From assembly GCF_027945075.1 (NCBI RefSeq), contig NZ_CP116034.1, forward strand, positions 2,542,001-2,606,000: a stretch of DNA of 64,000 nucleotides. The letters run 5' to 3'. Position 1 is the first letter of the stretch. Each line of letters begins with the position of its first letter. The notes beneath the pieces were generated by a model. It was not told the origin of the DNA. It saw only the letters and a list, made by a program, of their open reading frames with translations, and did no database searches. Source of the stretch: Chryseobacterium sp. CY350 (GTDB taxonomy: Bacteria; Bacteroidota; Bacteroidia; Flavobacteriales; Weeksellaceae). The position numbers were made by a program, and so were the translations under genes. This document shows positions 9,621-19,004 of the stretch, piece after piece.

Positions 9621-10757
9621 CTAATTTCTGTTGAGTTTAAACCCATTATACCTTTCGCTCAGTGAATACATTAATACCACAAAAAGCAAAATAATAAAGC
9701 CAAAAAAGAATCTTACACTCGCCGAGTCCGGGAATATTAAAAATTTTATAAAAATATTTGCAAAAAGAAAAACCGAAATCATTCTCACCCATAAATTTCT
9801 CGAAAAATAAAATATCATCCCAAGAATAGCTGTTGATGCGAGACTAACTTTTTTAAAATTGATCAGTTTATTAAAAAGAATATTTAAATAATCATTAAAA
9901 GAAAAATTCGGCAATTGTGCTGAAATGAGTGGTCTTCTTTGAATAAAAGTGTCGTAAAACAGATCTTTCCAGCCTGGATATTCGTAGTAATTTACAATGC
10001 ATAAATAAATTCCTGCTAATAATACACCCTGAAAAATACTACTTAGATCTATGTTTTTATTTAATTTAATGAATTTAAACAAAATCTGCATGAAGAGATA
10101 AGTCAGTGCAAAAATAATATAATCGGGTCGAATCAATACGGTAATAAGTAAAATGGAAAAAATTATCCAATGATTCAATTTTTTGATGATCGCCAAAATG
10201 AAAAGTAGCAAAAAAACAAAACCCAGCATATCCGGACTTGGGCTTTTTGACATGAATCTCGCAGTTGGCAATAAAAGAATTCCTAATGTTAATAACGGAG
10301 CTAAAATGTAATTTTCAGGAAAAATTACTTTAAATATGCAAAATAGCACGAAACCAGAGAAAAAATAAGAAAAAATACTAACCAATAACACAGAATGTGG
10401 CCCAGATACACCTAAGTTATAAAATATAGAAACAACAAAATTATAACCTACCTTTATCTTATAATAAGGAATCTGCTCTTCTAAACCTTGTGCATTTTTT
10501 TCAAAAAACTGAATTGCTTTATTGGGAATAACAAGTCCCGATATATCTTTGTATTGCTGAGCAGAAGCCTCCTTTTTTATAGAATGATAAGTTAGAAGAT
10601 GTACTTTCTCTGAAGAATTCGGGTAATCTAAAGAATATAAACACGCTAGATAGCCCGGCAAATCCCAGTCGTAAATTCTATTTTTATAGCTGTTAATCGT
10701 AAGAAAAGCCAATGCTGAAAGCATCACTAAAAAAGAAATTCCCCACTTTGCTTTCAT
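9621..10757 (-). CDS. Polytopic membrane protein of unknown function
   Basis: This 378-residue protein has roughly nine or ten hydrophobic segments. After the first one comes a periplasmic loop with YDWDLPGYLACLYSL (about residue 29), reminiscent of the first loop of integral-membrane glycosyltransferases or O-antigen polymerase-like proteins, but no diagnostic motif is present. I chose the ATG at 10757 over the GTG one codon upstream. It is A+T-rich like its neighbours in the glycan cluster and lies 26 nt upstream of the 162-residue conserved gene. A role in surface glycan synthesis is inferred only from location. Confidence 0.7.
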   Translation of the reverse strand: MKAKWGISFLVMLSALAFLTINSYKNRIYDWDLPGYLACLYSLDYPNSSEKVHLLTYHSIKKEASAQQYKDISGLVIPNKAIQFFEKNAQGLEEQIPYYKIKVGYNFVVSIFYNLGVSGPHSVLLVSIFSYFFSGFVLFCIFKVIFPENYILAPLLTLGILLLPTARFMSKSPSPDMLGFVFLLLFILAIIKKLNHWIIFSILLITVLIRPDYIIFALTYLFMQILFKFIKLNKNIDLSSIFQGVLLAGIYLCIVNYYEYPGWKDLFYDTFIQRRPLISAQLPNFSFNDYLNILFNKLINFKKVSLASTAILGMIFYFSRNLWVRMISVFLFANIFIKFLIFPDSASVRFFFGFIILLFVVLMYSLSERYNGFKLNRN

Positions 10758-10789
10758 CACAGATACTATAAAGACGAAGTTCTATTCTT

Positions 10790-11575
10790 CTACAAATCTT
10801 CTGCCTCAGCTAAAAGCTCAACAATATCTTTGACCTCTACCTCAGTATTTTTGTTGAAGTGCTTTACGCCATCAGTCAGCATTGTATTACAAAACGGGCA
10901 GCCTGTAGCGATAATTTTTGGTTCAAAAGACAATGCTTCTTCAGTTCTTTCGATATTCACATCTTTATCACCTTTTTCAGGTTCTTTAAACATTTGTGCT
11001 CCTCCTGCTCCGCAACATAAACCGTTGGCTTTGCAGCGTTTCATTTCGACAAGTTCAGCATCTAGTTTTTCCAAAAGCATTCTTGGTGCTTCATATTCAC
11101 CATTTGCTCTTCCAAGATAACAAGGATCGTGGAATGTTATTTTTTTTCCTTTAAAAGCTCCACCTTCAATTTTCAGCCTTCCATCTTCCATCAATTGCTT
11201 CAAGAACTGAGTATGATGAATTACTTCATAGTTGCCTCCTAAACTTGGATACTCATTTTTTAAGGTATTGAAACAATGTGGACAAGCCGTAACAATTTTC
11301 TTAACCTCGTAAGCGTTGAGAACTTCAATGTTCGTCATTGCCATCATCTGGAAAACAAACTCATTACCTGCACGTTTTGCGGGATCACCTGTACAGCTTT
11401 CTTCCTGACCGAGAACAGCGAAATCAACTCCGATTTTGTTCAGAATTTTGCAGAATGCTTTGGTGATTTTTTTTGCTCTGTCGTCAAAACTTCCGGCACA
11501 GCCAACCCAAAATAAAACTTCAGGTGATTTTCCTTCGGCAGCGTAATCTGCCATTGTTTTTATAGTGAAATCCAT
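10790..11575 (-). CDS. (Fe-S)-binding protein with CCG domains (HdrB/GlpC-like)
   Basis: This 261-residue protein has two cysteine-rich CCG-type modules. The first includes WVGCAGSFDD near residue 23 and TACPHCFNTLKNEYP near residue 97. The second includes FHDPCYLGR near residue 149, GLCCGAGGAQMF near residue 186 and ATGCPFCNTML near residue 223. Such modules bind a non-cubane or 4Fe-4S cluster in heterodisulfide reductase B, GlpC and LutA-type proteins. It is 132 nt downstream of its likely partner, the HdrC-like protein, so the pair may form a membrane-linked electron transfer complex. The substrate is not known. Confidence 0.88.
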   Translation of the reverse strand: MDFTIKTMADYAAEGKSPEVLFWVGCAGSFDDRAKKITKAFCKILNKIGVDFAVLGQEESCTGDPAKRAGNEFVFQMMAMTNIEVLNAYEVKKIVTACPHCFNTLKNEYPSLGGNYEVIHHTQFLKQLMEDGRLKIEGGAFKGKKITFHDPCYLGRANGEYEAPRMLLEKLDAELVEMKRCKANGLCCGAGGAQMFKEPEKGDKDVNIERTEEALSFEPKIIATGCPFCNTMLTDGVKHFNKNTEVEVKDIVELLAEAEDL

Positions 11576-11707
11576 GATTTATTAATGATAAGTATTGATT
11601 GATAATTGATTTAATTTTCAAATTACCACATTTGCAAATTTTTATAACAACAATGAACAATATTAAATTAATTGTTACTTAGCCATAATTACAAATTAAC
11701 AAATAAA

Positions 11708-13042
11708 TTAGTCTTTTGCCCAATTCAAACGATCGGCCTGGTTGTATTGCCATGGTGCAGCATTATTTTCCACATTTGTCATCATCAAATTCAACTCTTG
11801 TGGAGCCGCAGACTGTTCCATTACCAGGAATCTTCTCATTTCAAAAATGATAGATAAAGGATCAAGCAAAACCGGACAAGCCTCTGTACAGGCATTACAA
11901 GTTGTACAAGCCCAAAGTTCCTCTTTCGTAATATAATCGTTCAGTAATTTCTTACCGTCGTCTTCAAATTTTCCATTCTTGTCGATGTTTCTTCCAACTT
12001 CTTCCAAACGATCTCTGGTTTTCATCAAAATCAATCTCGGAGATAGTTTTTTACCTGTAATGTTTGCAGGACAAACTGAAGTACAACGACCACATTCTGT
12101 GCAAGAATAAGCATTCAGAAGCTGAACCTGATTCAAATCAAAAACATCTTCTGCGCCAAATTTTGACGGAGCTTCTGTAACAGCACCTTCTGCCGGAGCA
12201 GCATACGGATCTGCATTAGGATCCATCATTAATTTGATTTCAGCTGTAACGGAATCTAAATTATTGAATTTTCCATACAAATTTAAGTTCGCATACCAAG
12301 TGCTTGGAAACGCTAAAATAATATGTAAATGTTTAGAATAATAAAGGTAATTCATGAAGAAAAGGATTCCAACAAAATGTAACCACCATGCAGCTCTTTC
12401 GACAAAAACTAAGAAACCACTATCAAAATTGAATATATCAAAAAATGGAACTAATGTCATTTGACTAATAGGAAAACTTCCATGCTCAGCCAGAACACCT
12501 CTCTGTTGCAAAATCAAATCTGATGAATTCATAGTGAAGAAGAAGACCATCAAAGCGAACTCAATAATTAAAATCCAGTTGGCATCGTTTTTTGGCCATC
12601 CAAAAAGCTCCTTCATCGTCAATCTTTTAACTCCGTAAAAATTTCTTCTGATGAAAAACAAAACCACACCGATGATCACAAGAATTGCTAAAACTTCAAG
12701 AGTCGCTGTAAATATATTGTAAAATGTGTGTCCGAAAATGGTCGCAAGAAAACGGTGAGTTCCAAAAATTCCGTCGACAATAATTTCGATTAGTTCGATA
12801 TTAATGATCACGAAACCTACATACACAAAAAGGTGAAGAATACCTGCTACAGGTCTTTTCACCATTCTGCTTTGTCCCATTGCTACACGAGCCATTGTTT
12901 CCCAACGTTCAGCTTTTCTGTCGCTACGGTTGATTTCTTTTCCTAATCTGATATTTCTATAAATCTTAAGAAGGCTTTTTCCGAATAACCCAAAACCCGC
13001 AACTAAAAGAATCAGAAAAATAATATTGTCAAGATATTGCAT
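11708..13042 (-). CDS. Membrane-bound 4Fe-4S dicluster protein (HdrC/DsrK-like)
   Basis: This 444-residue protein starts with about six membrane helices (residues 1-250), similar to quinone-reacting cytochrome b-like subunits. A cytosolic domain follows with two ferredoxin motifs, CTECGRCTSVCP near residue 315 and CTTCNACTEACP near residue 376. This is the layout of subunits that pass electrons between quinones and a CCG-domain partner, which is encoded next. The MCE/MlaD-like gene ends 8 nt upstream, so the block is an operon. The physiological electron donor or acceptor cannot be read from sequence. Confidence 0.87.
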   Translation of the reverse strand: MQYLDNIIFLILLVAGFGLFGKSLLKIYRNIRLGKEINRSDRKAERWETMARVAMGQSRMVKRPVAGILHLFVYVGFVIINIELIEIIVDGIFGTHRFLATIFGHTFYNIFTATLEVLAILVIIGVVLFFIRRNFYGVKRLTMKELFGWPKNDANWILIIEFALMVFFFTMNSSDLILQQRGVLAEHGSFPISQMTLVPFFDIFNFDSGFLVFVERAAWWLHFVGILFFMNYLYYSKHLHIILAFPSTWYANLNLYGKFNNLDSVTAEIKLMMDPNADPYAAPAEGAVTEAPSKFGAEDVFDLNQVQLLNAYSCTECGRCTSVCPANITGKKLSPRLILMKTRDRLEEVGRNIDKNGKFEDDGKKLLNDYITKEELWACTTCNACTEACPVLLDPLSIIFEMRRFLVMEQSAAPQELNLMMTNVENNAAPWQYNQADRLNWAKD

Positions 13043-13050
13043 AAGGATAA

Positions 13051-14001
13051 TTAGTCTTTACTGTTCTTACCAAATACCGAAAAATTAACATATTTCTTAG
13101 GATTGGCCTTCAAATCTTCAATCAAAGAATTCAGATTAGTAGATGCCGCATTCAGATTGTTGTATAATTGGTCATCTTTCATGATTTTACCAAGACTTCC
13201 TTCGCCTCTGTCAATTCCTGAAACAACTTTATTAAGTTGGCCAACTGTATTATCTAAGTTAGCAATTGTAGCATTCAACTTTTGCGTATCAATACTTTCT
13301 GCTAAATTACCATATTTGTCTAACGTGACTTTACCGCTCTTCATTGTAAGACTCGCCTCATCAAGAACTCTTTGAAGTTTCGGATCGTTATTCCCAACCA
13401 ATGTATTTACACTTCCCGCCGTTGTTTCTAAAGCACCAACGGTTTTATTAAGGTTATGAAGCAAAATCTTGATCTCTTCTCTGTTTTGTTCGTTCATCAC
13501 CTGATTAGCATTTGCCATCAAAGAATCTACTCTGTGTAAAACAGTTTGTAGCTGATCCTTTACCGGACCAACCTGAGAAGAAAGACTATTCATCATTCCT
13601 AATTTGAAAGCACCTTTTAAAGTATCGCCATCTTTTGCAGTAGGACCGCCGTAAAATAAATTGACTCTCATCTCTTTACCTCCCATTAAACTTGGCTCAA
13701 AAATTTCAAGGTTTGAATTTCTAGAAAATTCAAAATTATCATCAACAGTAATTTTAACGATAAAATGAATTTTACCGTCTTTTGATGTCTGTGGTGTGAT
13801 TTTGTCTACCTGACCGACCTTTAACCCATTAATTGAGACCGGTGATGACTGCGTAAGACCTTCAACGTTATCATATTTTGCATAAAATATATTATCGGTA
13901 GTAAAAAGGCTTCTGCCTTTCATGAATTGGAACAAAACGACAAAGCCGACAACAGCTAAGATCGCTATTAAACCAGCTTTTAATTCTTTACTGAACTTCA
14001 C
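13051..14001 (-). CDS. MlaD family (MCE domain) lipid transport protein
   Basis: This 316-residue protein has a single N-terminal anchor (about residues 9-26) and an MCE domain with NVEGLTQSSPVSINGLKVGQ from about residue 44, followed by a long helical region. In the Mla-type machinery the MCE subunit is the periplasmic lipid-binding ring of an inner-membrane transporter. The start is GTG at 14001: an in-frame stop lies two codons upstream and there is no nearby ATG in frame. The permease and ATPase (MlaE/MlaF) are not adjacent but lie at 28.6-30.1 kb. Here it is cotranscribed with the two Fe-S proteins. Confidence 0.9.
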   Translation of the reverse strand: MKFSKELKAGLIAILAVVGFVVLFQFMKGRSLFTTDNIFYAKYDNVEGLTQSSPVSINGLKVGQVDKITPQTSKDGKIHFIVKITVDDNFEFSRNSNLEIFEPSLMGGKEMRVNLFYGGPTAKDGDTLKGAFKLGMMNSLSSQVGPVKDQLQTVLHRVDSLMANANQVMNEQNREEIKILLHNLNKTVGALETTAGSVNTLVGNNDPKLQRVLDEASLTMKSGKVTLDKYGNLAESIDTQKLNATIANLDNTVGQLNKVVSGIDRGEGSLGKIMKDDQLYNNLNAASTNLNSLIEDLKANPKKYVNFSVFGKNSKD

Positions 14002-14080
14002 TTTTTATATTTTTTCTAATTTAGCAAATATAGTACATTTAAATTAATGTTTTTCTGAATTGCTATGGGTTAAACACAAA

Positions 14081-14109
14081 AAAAAGTGGCAAAAACTCTG
14101 CCACTTTTT
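14081..14109 (-). terminator. Rho-independent terminator of the PpiD-like gene
   Basis: AAAAAGTGGCA at 14081-14091 pairs perfectly with 14099-14109 around a 7-nt loop, and a run of T follows on the minus strand. It separates the foldase gene from the MCE operon. Confidence 0.88.
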
Positions 14110-14130
14110 ATATTGTTGATTTTGGATATC

Positions 14131-16272
14131 TTATTGTTGATTTCCAAGTTTGCTCCAGATTTCGATTCTGTAATCGTCGATGTCTGCATTATCTTGTAAA
14201 CTCTTCAGCCAAGCCTGCCCAAACATCCCTGCATTTCTCTGAGTAACAGATTCTGTGAATTGCTTAGCATCTCCCGGCTGTTTATTCATGCTTTCGTTCT
14301 TTTTAACTAAAACATAAACTCCTGTTCCACCTTCGATAACGTTTGAAATCGCTCCTTTCTTAACACCGAACGCAGCTCCTGCCACTTTTGGTTCCATCGC
14401 ACCTGCTACAGATGGATTAAGCAAATTAACCTGTGCAGACTGCTTGGTTGTTCCGAAAGTTTTTGCAATCTGATCCAGGCTTGAAGGTTTTCCAATTTTA
14501 TCAGAAATCATTTTCGCAGCCTTCTTATTCATTACGATCGTCTCGATCTGATCTCTCACAGATTCAGGATCAGCAAGACCTTTTTCCTGTTTTCCGTTTA
14601 AGTAAACAACGATTTTATCTCCTGTACCGTCAACTGTAAAAATTTCAGAATCTCCTTTCTCTCTTTTCTTATCAAAAGCCCAAGTAAGGATTTCTGCATC
14701 TTTTTCAGTTCCTAAACCTTGCAACTGACCGTCAAATCTCTTTGCAGATTTTGCATTTGAGTATTGGTAGTTTGATTTTTTAGCAATATTCACAAAATCA
14801 TTGAATGATTTCCCTTGAACCTGCTGAATAAATCTTCTTGAATTTTTATCTACAACTGCTTCTGTAGCATCAGAAGGCTTGATTGTCTTTACTAAGTGAG
14901 CTACTTTGTAACCCATTGTACCAGCTTTCTTATCTTCAACATTGATGATGTGGTAACCAAAACTTGTTTCAGTCAAACCAGTAGCACCTTTAGCATTGTT
15001 TGCAAGGAAAGCTAAATATGGAGGAGCAAATTGGCTTTGAGGAGTCGTCCAGCCAACACTTCCGTTTCTTTCAACAGCATTTGGCTCGTCAGATAATTTA
15101 AGACCTTCTGCAAATTTCGCAGGATTACCTTTAATAACTGCCATCAAACTGTCAGCAATTTTCTTCGCTTGTTCTTTTGTTCTTGTTGCTGTAGATCTTT
15201 CTGCACCTTTATAAGAAATCAGAATATGCTTAGACAAAGTAGAATCTGAAGCTTTTTTATCAACTAATTTAGAAACAACATATAAATTTTGTTCTTTATA
15301 CGGACCAAAAGTTTGTCCTACTGTAGCCGTTTCAATTTTACCCTGTAAACCTTGCGGCATTTGATTAGCCGGAACGTATTGATTATTGAAAGGAATATCA
15401 GAATTTGCCATTACAAACATAGAATCGTTTGTAGTGTTCATGAAGTTTTCTTTCCCACCACTTTCGTCTGTTCCTACTGAGAAAATTTTCGTAATATCTT
15501 TCAAAACAGCAGCATCATCCGCAGGACTTGGCTGTGAAGGGAAAAACACAATTCCAAGATTTCTGCTAGGCTCAGTTTTAAACATTATAGGATGCTTATC
15601 GATATACTGTTTTAAATCGTCAGTCGTAACTTTAATTTTATTTTTCTGAAGGTAAGATGCGTAATCAACTTTCACGAAATCAATATCAGCAAGCTGATCT
15701 CGTTCTTTCATTAATTCTTCTGCCTCTTTTTTGCCCGTAGTAATTCCTGTAGAAACATTTGCAAATACCTGTCTTGCCATGATTCTGTATTCAATTGTTT
15801 TTCTGGTTTTCAACCACTGGCTGTAACCTTGCGGGTTTGTGCTTTGTAAAGTTTCGATCTCTTTCTTCAGTTCCTGAAGTTTGAAATTTCCTTTTTCATC
15901 AAAAAGCTGTTGATTCTGAGCAAACATCTGATCATACTGAATCTGATTCCAGAACAGATCGTCTGTCATTTCAAATCCCATTTTTTCAAATTGCTGCTTT
16001 ACCAGCTTTGATTGCACAAGCAGTTGCCAAGCCTGCTCTTCAAGTCCGCTTTTTGGCTGTTGCTGTTGCTCAGCTTGTTGCTGTAGTATGAAAAGCTGGT
16101 CATTATATTCCTCACGGGTAATTTTTTCACCATTTACTTTTCCTAAAACATCAGGATTTTTCCCAAAAACTTTATCGAGACTTTCCGGGTTTACCAAAAA
16201 CGCTAAAAGCGCCAATGCGATCATTCCCATCAAAAGCCAAGGTCTACTCCTAATCTGTCCTAAAATTGCCAT
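14131..16272 (-). CDS. Periplasmic peptidylprolyl isomerase, PpiD/SurA-like
   Basis: This 713-residue protein has one N-terminal membrane anchor (about residues 12-28), a SurA_N-type chaperone domain and at least one parvulin rotamase domain. The rotamase begins at LSKHILISYKG near residue 343 and runs to TSFGYHIINVEDKKA near residue 445. That is the PpiD layout: an anchored periplasmic chaperone assisting outer-membrane protein folding. The C-terminal 250 residues contain a second, weaker rotamase-like segment. It is transcribed away from lon across a 256-nt divergent region and has its own terminator. Confidence 0.9.
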   Translation of the reverse strand: MAILGQIRSRPWLLMGMIALALLAFLVNPESLDKVFGKNPDVLGKVNGEKITREEYNDQLFILQQQAEQQQQPKSGLEEQAWQLLVQSKLVKQQFEKMGFEMTDDLFWNQIQYDQMFAQNQQLFDEKGNFKLQELKKEIETLQSTNPQGYSQWLKTRKTIEYRIMARQVFANVSTGITTGKKEAEELMKERDQLADIDFVKVDYASYLQKNKIKVTTDDLKQYIDKHPIMFKTEPSRNLGIVFFPSQPSPADDAAVLKDITKIFSVGTDESGGKENFMNTTNDSMFVMANSDIPFNNQYVPANQMPQGLQGKIETATVGQTFGPYKEQNLYVVSKLVDKKASDSTLSKHILISYKGAERSTATRTKEQAKKIADSLMAVIKGNPAKFAEGLKLSDEPNAVERNGSVGWTTPQSQFAPPYLAFLANNAKGATGLTETSFGYHIINVEDKKAGTMGYKVAHLVKTIKPSDATEAVVDKNSRRFIQQVQGKSFNDFVNIAKKSNYQYSNAKSAKRFDGQLQGLGTEKDAEILTWAFDKKREKGDSEIFTVDGTGDKIVVYLNGKQEKGLADPESVRDQIETIVMNKKAAKMISDKIGKPSSLDQIAKTFGTTKQSAQVNLLNPSVAGAMEPKVAGAAFGVKKGAISNVIEGGTGVYVLVKKNESMNKQPGDAKQFTESVTQRNAGMFGQAWLKSLQDNADIDDYRIEIWSKLGNQQ

Positions 16273-16502
16273 TTTATAATATAGTTTTTATATCAGTGTG
16301 CGAAAATACACATTTTTAAGAAATTACAGAAATATAAGATGGTTTTTTAATTTTTAAAATTCAAATACATATAAAATGGAAATTTTGACCGTATTTCTTA
16401 TGAAAAAACAAATGGCATAGGTATTGCGAAAATTAGGTACACATCATATGTAAAGCATTTTCTAAACATATTTTGATTTATCCTTTAACGATTTAAACTA
16501 TA

Positions 16503-16519
16503 AATGACAATTTGTCATT
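16503..16519. promoter_or_regulatory. Perfect palindrome immediately upstream of lon
   Basis: AATGACAA-T-TTGTCATT forms 8-bp arms around one central base, ending 9 nt before the lon ATG. Its placement at the ribosome entry site suits either an operator or a small 5' UTR hairpin. No regulator is known from the sequence. Confidence 0.5.
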
Positions 16520-16528
16520 CAACTTATT

Positions 16529-18934
16529 ATGACAGAATTTGAAGATATAAATTTTGATGAAATCTTAGGCGAAAGCTTCGATATTGTAGCCGAAGAAATC
16601 AATCTTTCAGATATAGACGAAAGTCAGAAAAATTCTGAACAGATTATTTTCCCGATCCTTCCGGTGAGAAATATGGTCATGTTTCCGAACGTCGTAATTC
16701 CTATTACTGCAGGAAGAAAAACATCCATCCAACTTCTTGAGGAAGCTCAGCAAAACGGTGATTTAATAGGAATTGTAAGTCAGAAAAACTCTGACATCGA
16801 ACAGCCTTCAGAAAAAGACTTTTATCAGATCGGAACTCTGGCGAAGATCATCAAGATCATCAAACTTCCTGAAGGAAATGTTACTGCAATTACAAAAGGT
16901 TTTCAAAGATTTAAAATAAAAAAAATCACAGGTAATCAACCTTATTTTAAAGGTGAAATTACGAGACTGAAAGATTCTAAGGCCAAAAATAAAGAAGAAT
17001 ACGAAGCCTTACTTGAAAATGTAAAAGATTTAGCTCTAAAAATTATTGAGCTTGATCCGAACATTCCAAACGCAGCCAATTTTGCGATTAAAAACATCAA
17101 TAACAACGATGATTTATTGAATTTTATCTGCACAAACGCTAATTTTCCTTATTCAGAAAAACAAAAACTGCTTGAGGAGAAAAGCCTGATGGAAAGAGCC
17201 AATAAGTGCTACGAAATGATGCATGAAGATTTCAGAAAATTAGAATTGAGAAATCAGATTCATCAGAAAACTTCAAAAGATCTCGACAAACAGCAGAGAG
17301 AATATTTCCTTAACCAGCAGATCAGAACTATTCAGGACGAATTGGGAGGCGGCCCGGAAAGTGATGTTGAAGATTTACTGCAAAAGGCAAAAAATAAGAA
17401 CTGGAAACCTGAAGTTGAAGAACATTTTCAAAAAGAAATAGGAAGACTTCAACGCCAGAACCCAAATTCTCCAGACTACAACGTTCAGAGAAATTATCTG
17501 GATTTCTTCACAGATCTTCCCTGGGAAACCTTTACTAAAGACACTTTTGACATCGAAAAAGCTGAAAAAGTTTTAGATAAAGCACATTTTGGCTTAGAAG
17601 ACATCAAGAAAAGAATTTTGGAACATATGGCTGTTCTGAAGCTGAAAAACAACATGAAATCCCCAATTTTATTACTGGTAGGGCCTCCGGGAGTTGGTAA
17701 AACTTCCTTAGGAAAATCAGTTGCTGATGCTTTGGGAAGAAAATATGTACGTGTTTCTTTGGGTGGATTGCATGACGAAAGTGAAATTCGTGGTCACAGA
17801 AAAACTTACATCGGTGCGATGGCCGGAAGAATCCTTCAATCTATTAAAAAATCCGGAACTTCAAATCCTGTGATTGTTTTAGATGAAATTGATAAAGTAG
17901 GAAAAGGAATGCATGGCGACCCAAGTTCAGCTTTACTTGAAGTACTTGATCCTGAACAGAATAACGCTTTCTACGATAATTTCCTTGAAATGGGTTATGA
18001 TTTGTCTAAAGTAATGTTTCTGGCTACTGCAAACTCTCTCTCAACTATTCAAACGCCGCTTTTGGACAGAATGGAAATCATCCAGATTGCAGGCTACACT
18101 TTAGAGGAAAAAATCGAAATCGCCAAGAGACACTTAATTAAAAAACAGCAGGATGAAAACGGTTTGACGGCAAAGTCTTTCAAACTCGGAAATCCCGAGC
18201 TGAAACATATTATAGAAGCACACACATCTGAAAGCGGTGTGAGATCTTTAGAAAAAAGAATCGCAGGAATTGCTCGTTGGGTCGCCCTGCAAACTGCTAT
18301 GGTAAAAGATTATGATGCAAAAATCACGGTTGAAAAAGTAGATGAAATTCTCGGTGTTCCGAGGCCGAAAAGTTTATCTGAATTAACAGACGTTCCCGGT
18401 GTTGTAACCGGATTGGCCTGGACAAGTGTTGGAGGAGACATTTTATTTATAGAAAGCATTACCAGCACCGGAAAAGGAAATCTCACCATGACCGGAAATT
18501 TGGGAACAGTAATGAAAGAATCTGCAACGATTGCATTAGAATATATAAAAGCGAAACACGAAGATTTAGGAATTTCTGAGGATGATTTGGAAAAGAAAAA
18601 CATTCACGTTCACGTTCCTGAAGGCGCAACACCGAAAGACGGACCTTCTGCCGGAATTGCTATGCTGACGTCAATGGTTTCTACATTCAGAAATAAAAAA
18701 GTAAGGCCTCATTTGGCGATGACAGGAGAAATTACTTTAAGAGGAAAAGTGCTTCCTGTAGGCGGAATTAAAGAAAAATTGCTGGCCGCAACAAGAGCAG
18801 GAATTAAAGAAGTGATCTTATGTGAAGCGAACAGAAAAGATGTGGAAGAAATAAAGCAGGATTATCTTAAAAACCTGAAAGTAAACTATGTAAACTGGAT
18901 GACCGAAGTTCTGGAACTCGCGATCGAAAAATAA
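16529..18934 (+). CDS. lon: ATP-dependent protease Lon
   Basis: This 801-residue cytosolic AAA+ protease degrades misfolded and regulatory proteins. The LON substrate-binding domain begins near residue 42 (FPILPVRNMVMFPN). Walker A GPPGVGKTSLGK lies near residue 388, Walker B PVIVLDEIDKVG near residue 448, and the protease domain has DGPSAGIAML near residue 705 with the catalytic Ser and VLPVGGIKEKLLAA near residue 745 with the catalytic Lys. Start ATG at 16529 gives an acidic N-terminal extension seen in Bacteroidota Lon. A palindrome sits just upstream and a hairpin terminator follows. Confidence 0.98.
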   Translation: MTEFEDINFDEILGESFDIVAEEINLSDIDESQKNSEQIIFPILPVRNMVMFPNVVIPITAGRKTSIQLLEEAQQNGDLIGIVSQKNSDIEQPSEKDFYQIGTLAKIIKIIKLPEGNVTAITKGFQRFKIKKITGNQPYFKGEITRLKDSKAKNKEEYEALLENVKDLALKIIELDPNIPNAANFAIKNINNNDDLLNFICTNANFPYSEKQKLLEEKSLMERANKCYEMMHEDFRKLELRNQIHQKTSKDLDKQQREYFLNQQIRTIQDELGGGPESDVEDLLQKAKNKNWKPEVEEHFQKEIGRLQRQNPNSPDYNVQRNYLDFFTDLPWETFTKDTFDIEKAEKVLDKAHFGLEDIKKRILEHMAVLKLKNNMKSPILLLVGPPGVGKTSLGKSVADALGRKYVRVSLGGLHDESEIRGHRKTYIGAMAGRILQSIKKSGTSNPVIVLDEIDKVGKGMHGDPSSALLEVLDPEQNNAFYDNFLEMGYDLSKVMFLATANSLSTIQTPLLDRMEIIQIAGYTLEEKIEIAKRHLIKKQQDENGLTAKSFKLGNPELKHIIEAHTSESGVRSLEKRIAGIARWVALQTAMVKDYDAKITVEKVDEILGVPRPKSLSELTDVPGVVTGLAWTSVGGDILFIESITSTGKGNLTMTGNLGTVMKESATIALEYIKAKHEDLGISEDDLEKKNIHVHVPEGATPKDGPSAGIAMLTSMVSTFRNKKVRPHLAMTGEITLRGKVLPVGGIKEKLLAATRAGIKEVILCEANRKDVEEIKQDYLKNLKVNYVNWMTEVLELAIEK

Positions 18935-18953
18935 AATTTTATTAATAATATAC

Positions 18954-18981
18954 AAAACCTCATCATAACGGTGAGGTTTTT
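18954..18981 (+). terminator. Rho-independent terminator of lon
   Basis: AAAACCTCA at 18954-18962 pairs with TGAGGTTTT at 18972-18980 around a 9-nt loop, followed by a T run. Confidence 0.8.
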
Positions 18982-19004
18982 GTTATGTTTGGAAAAACTT
19001 TATC

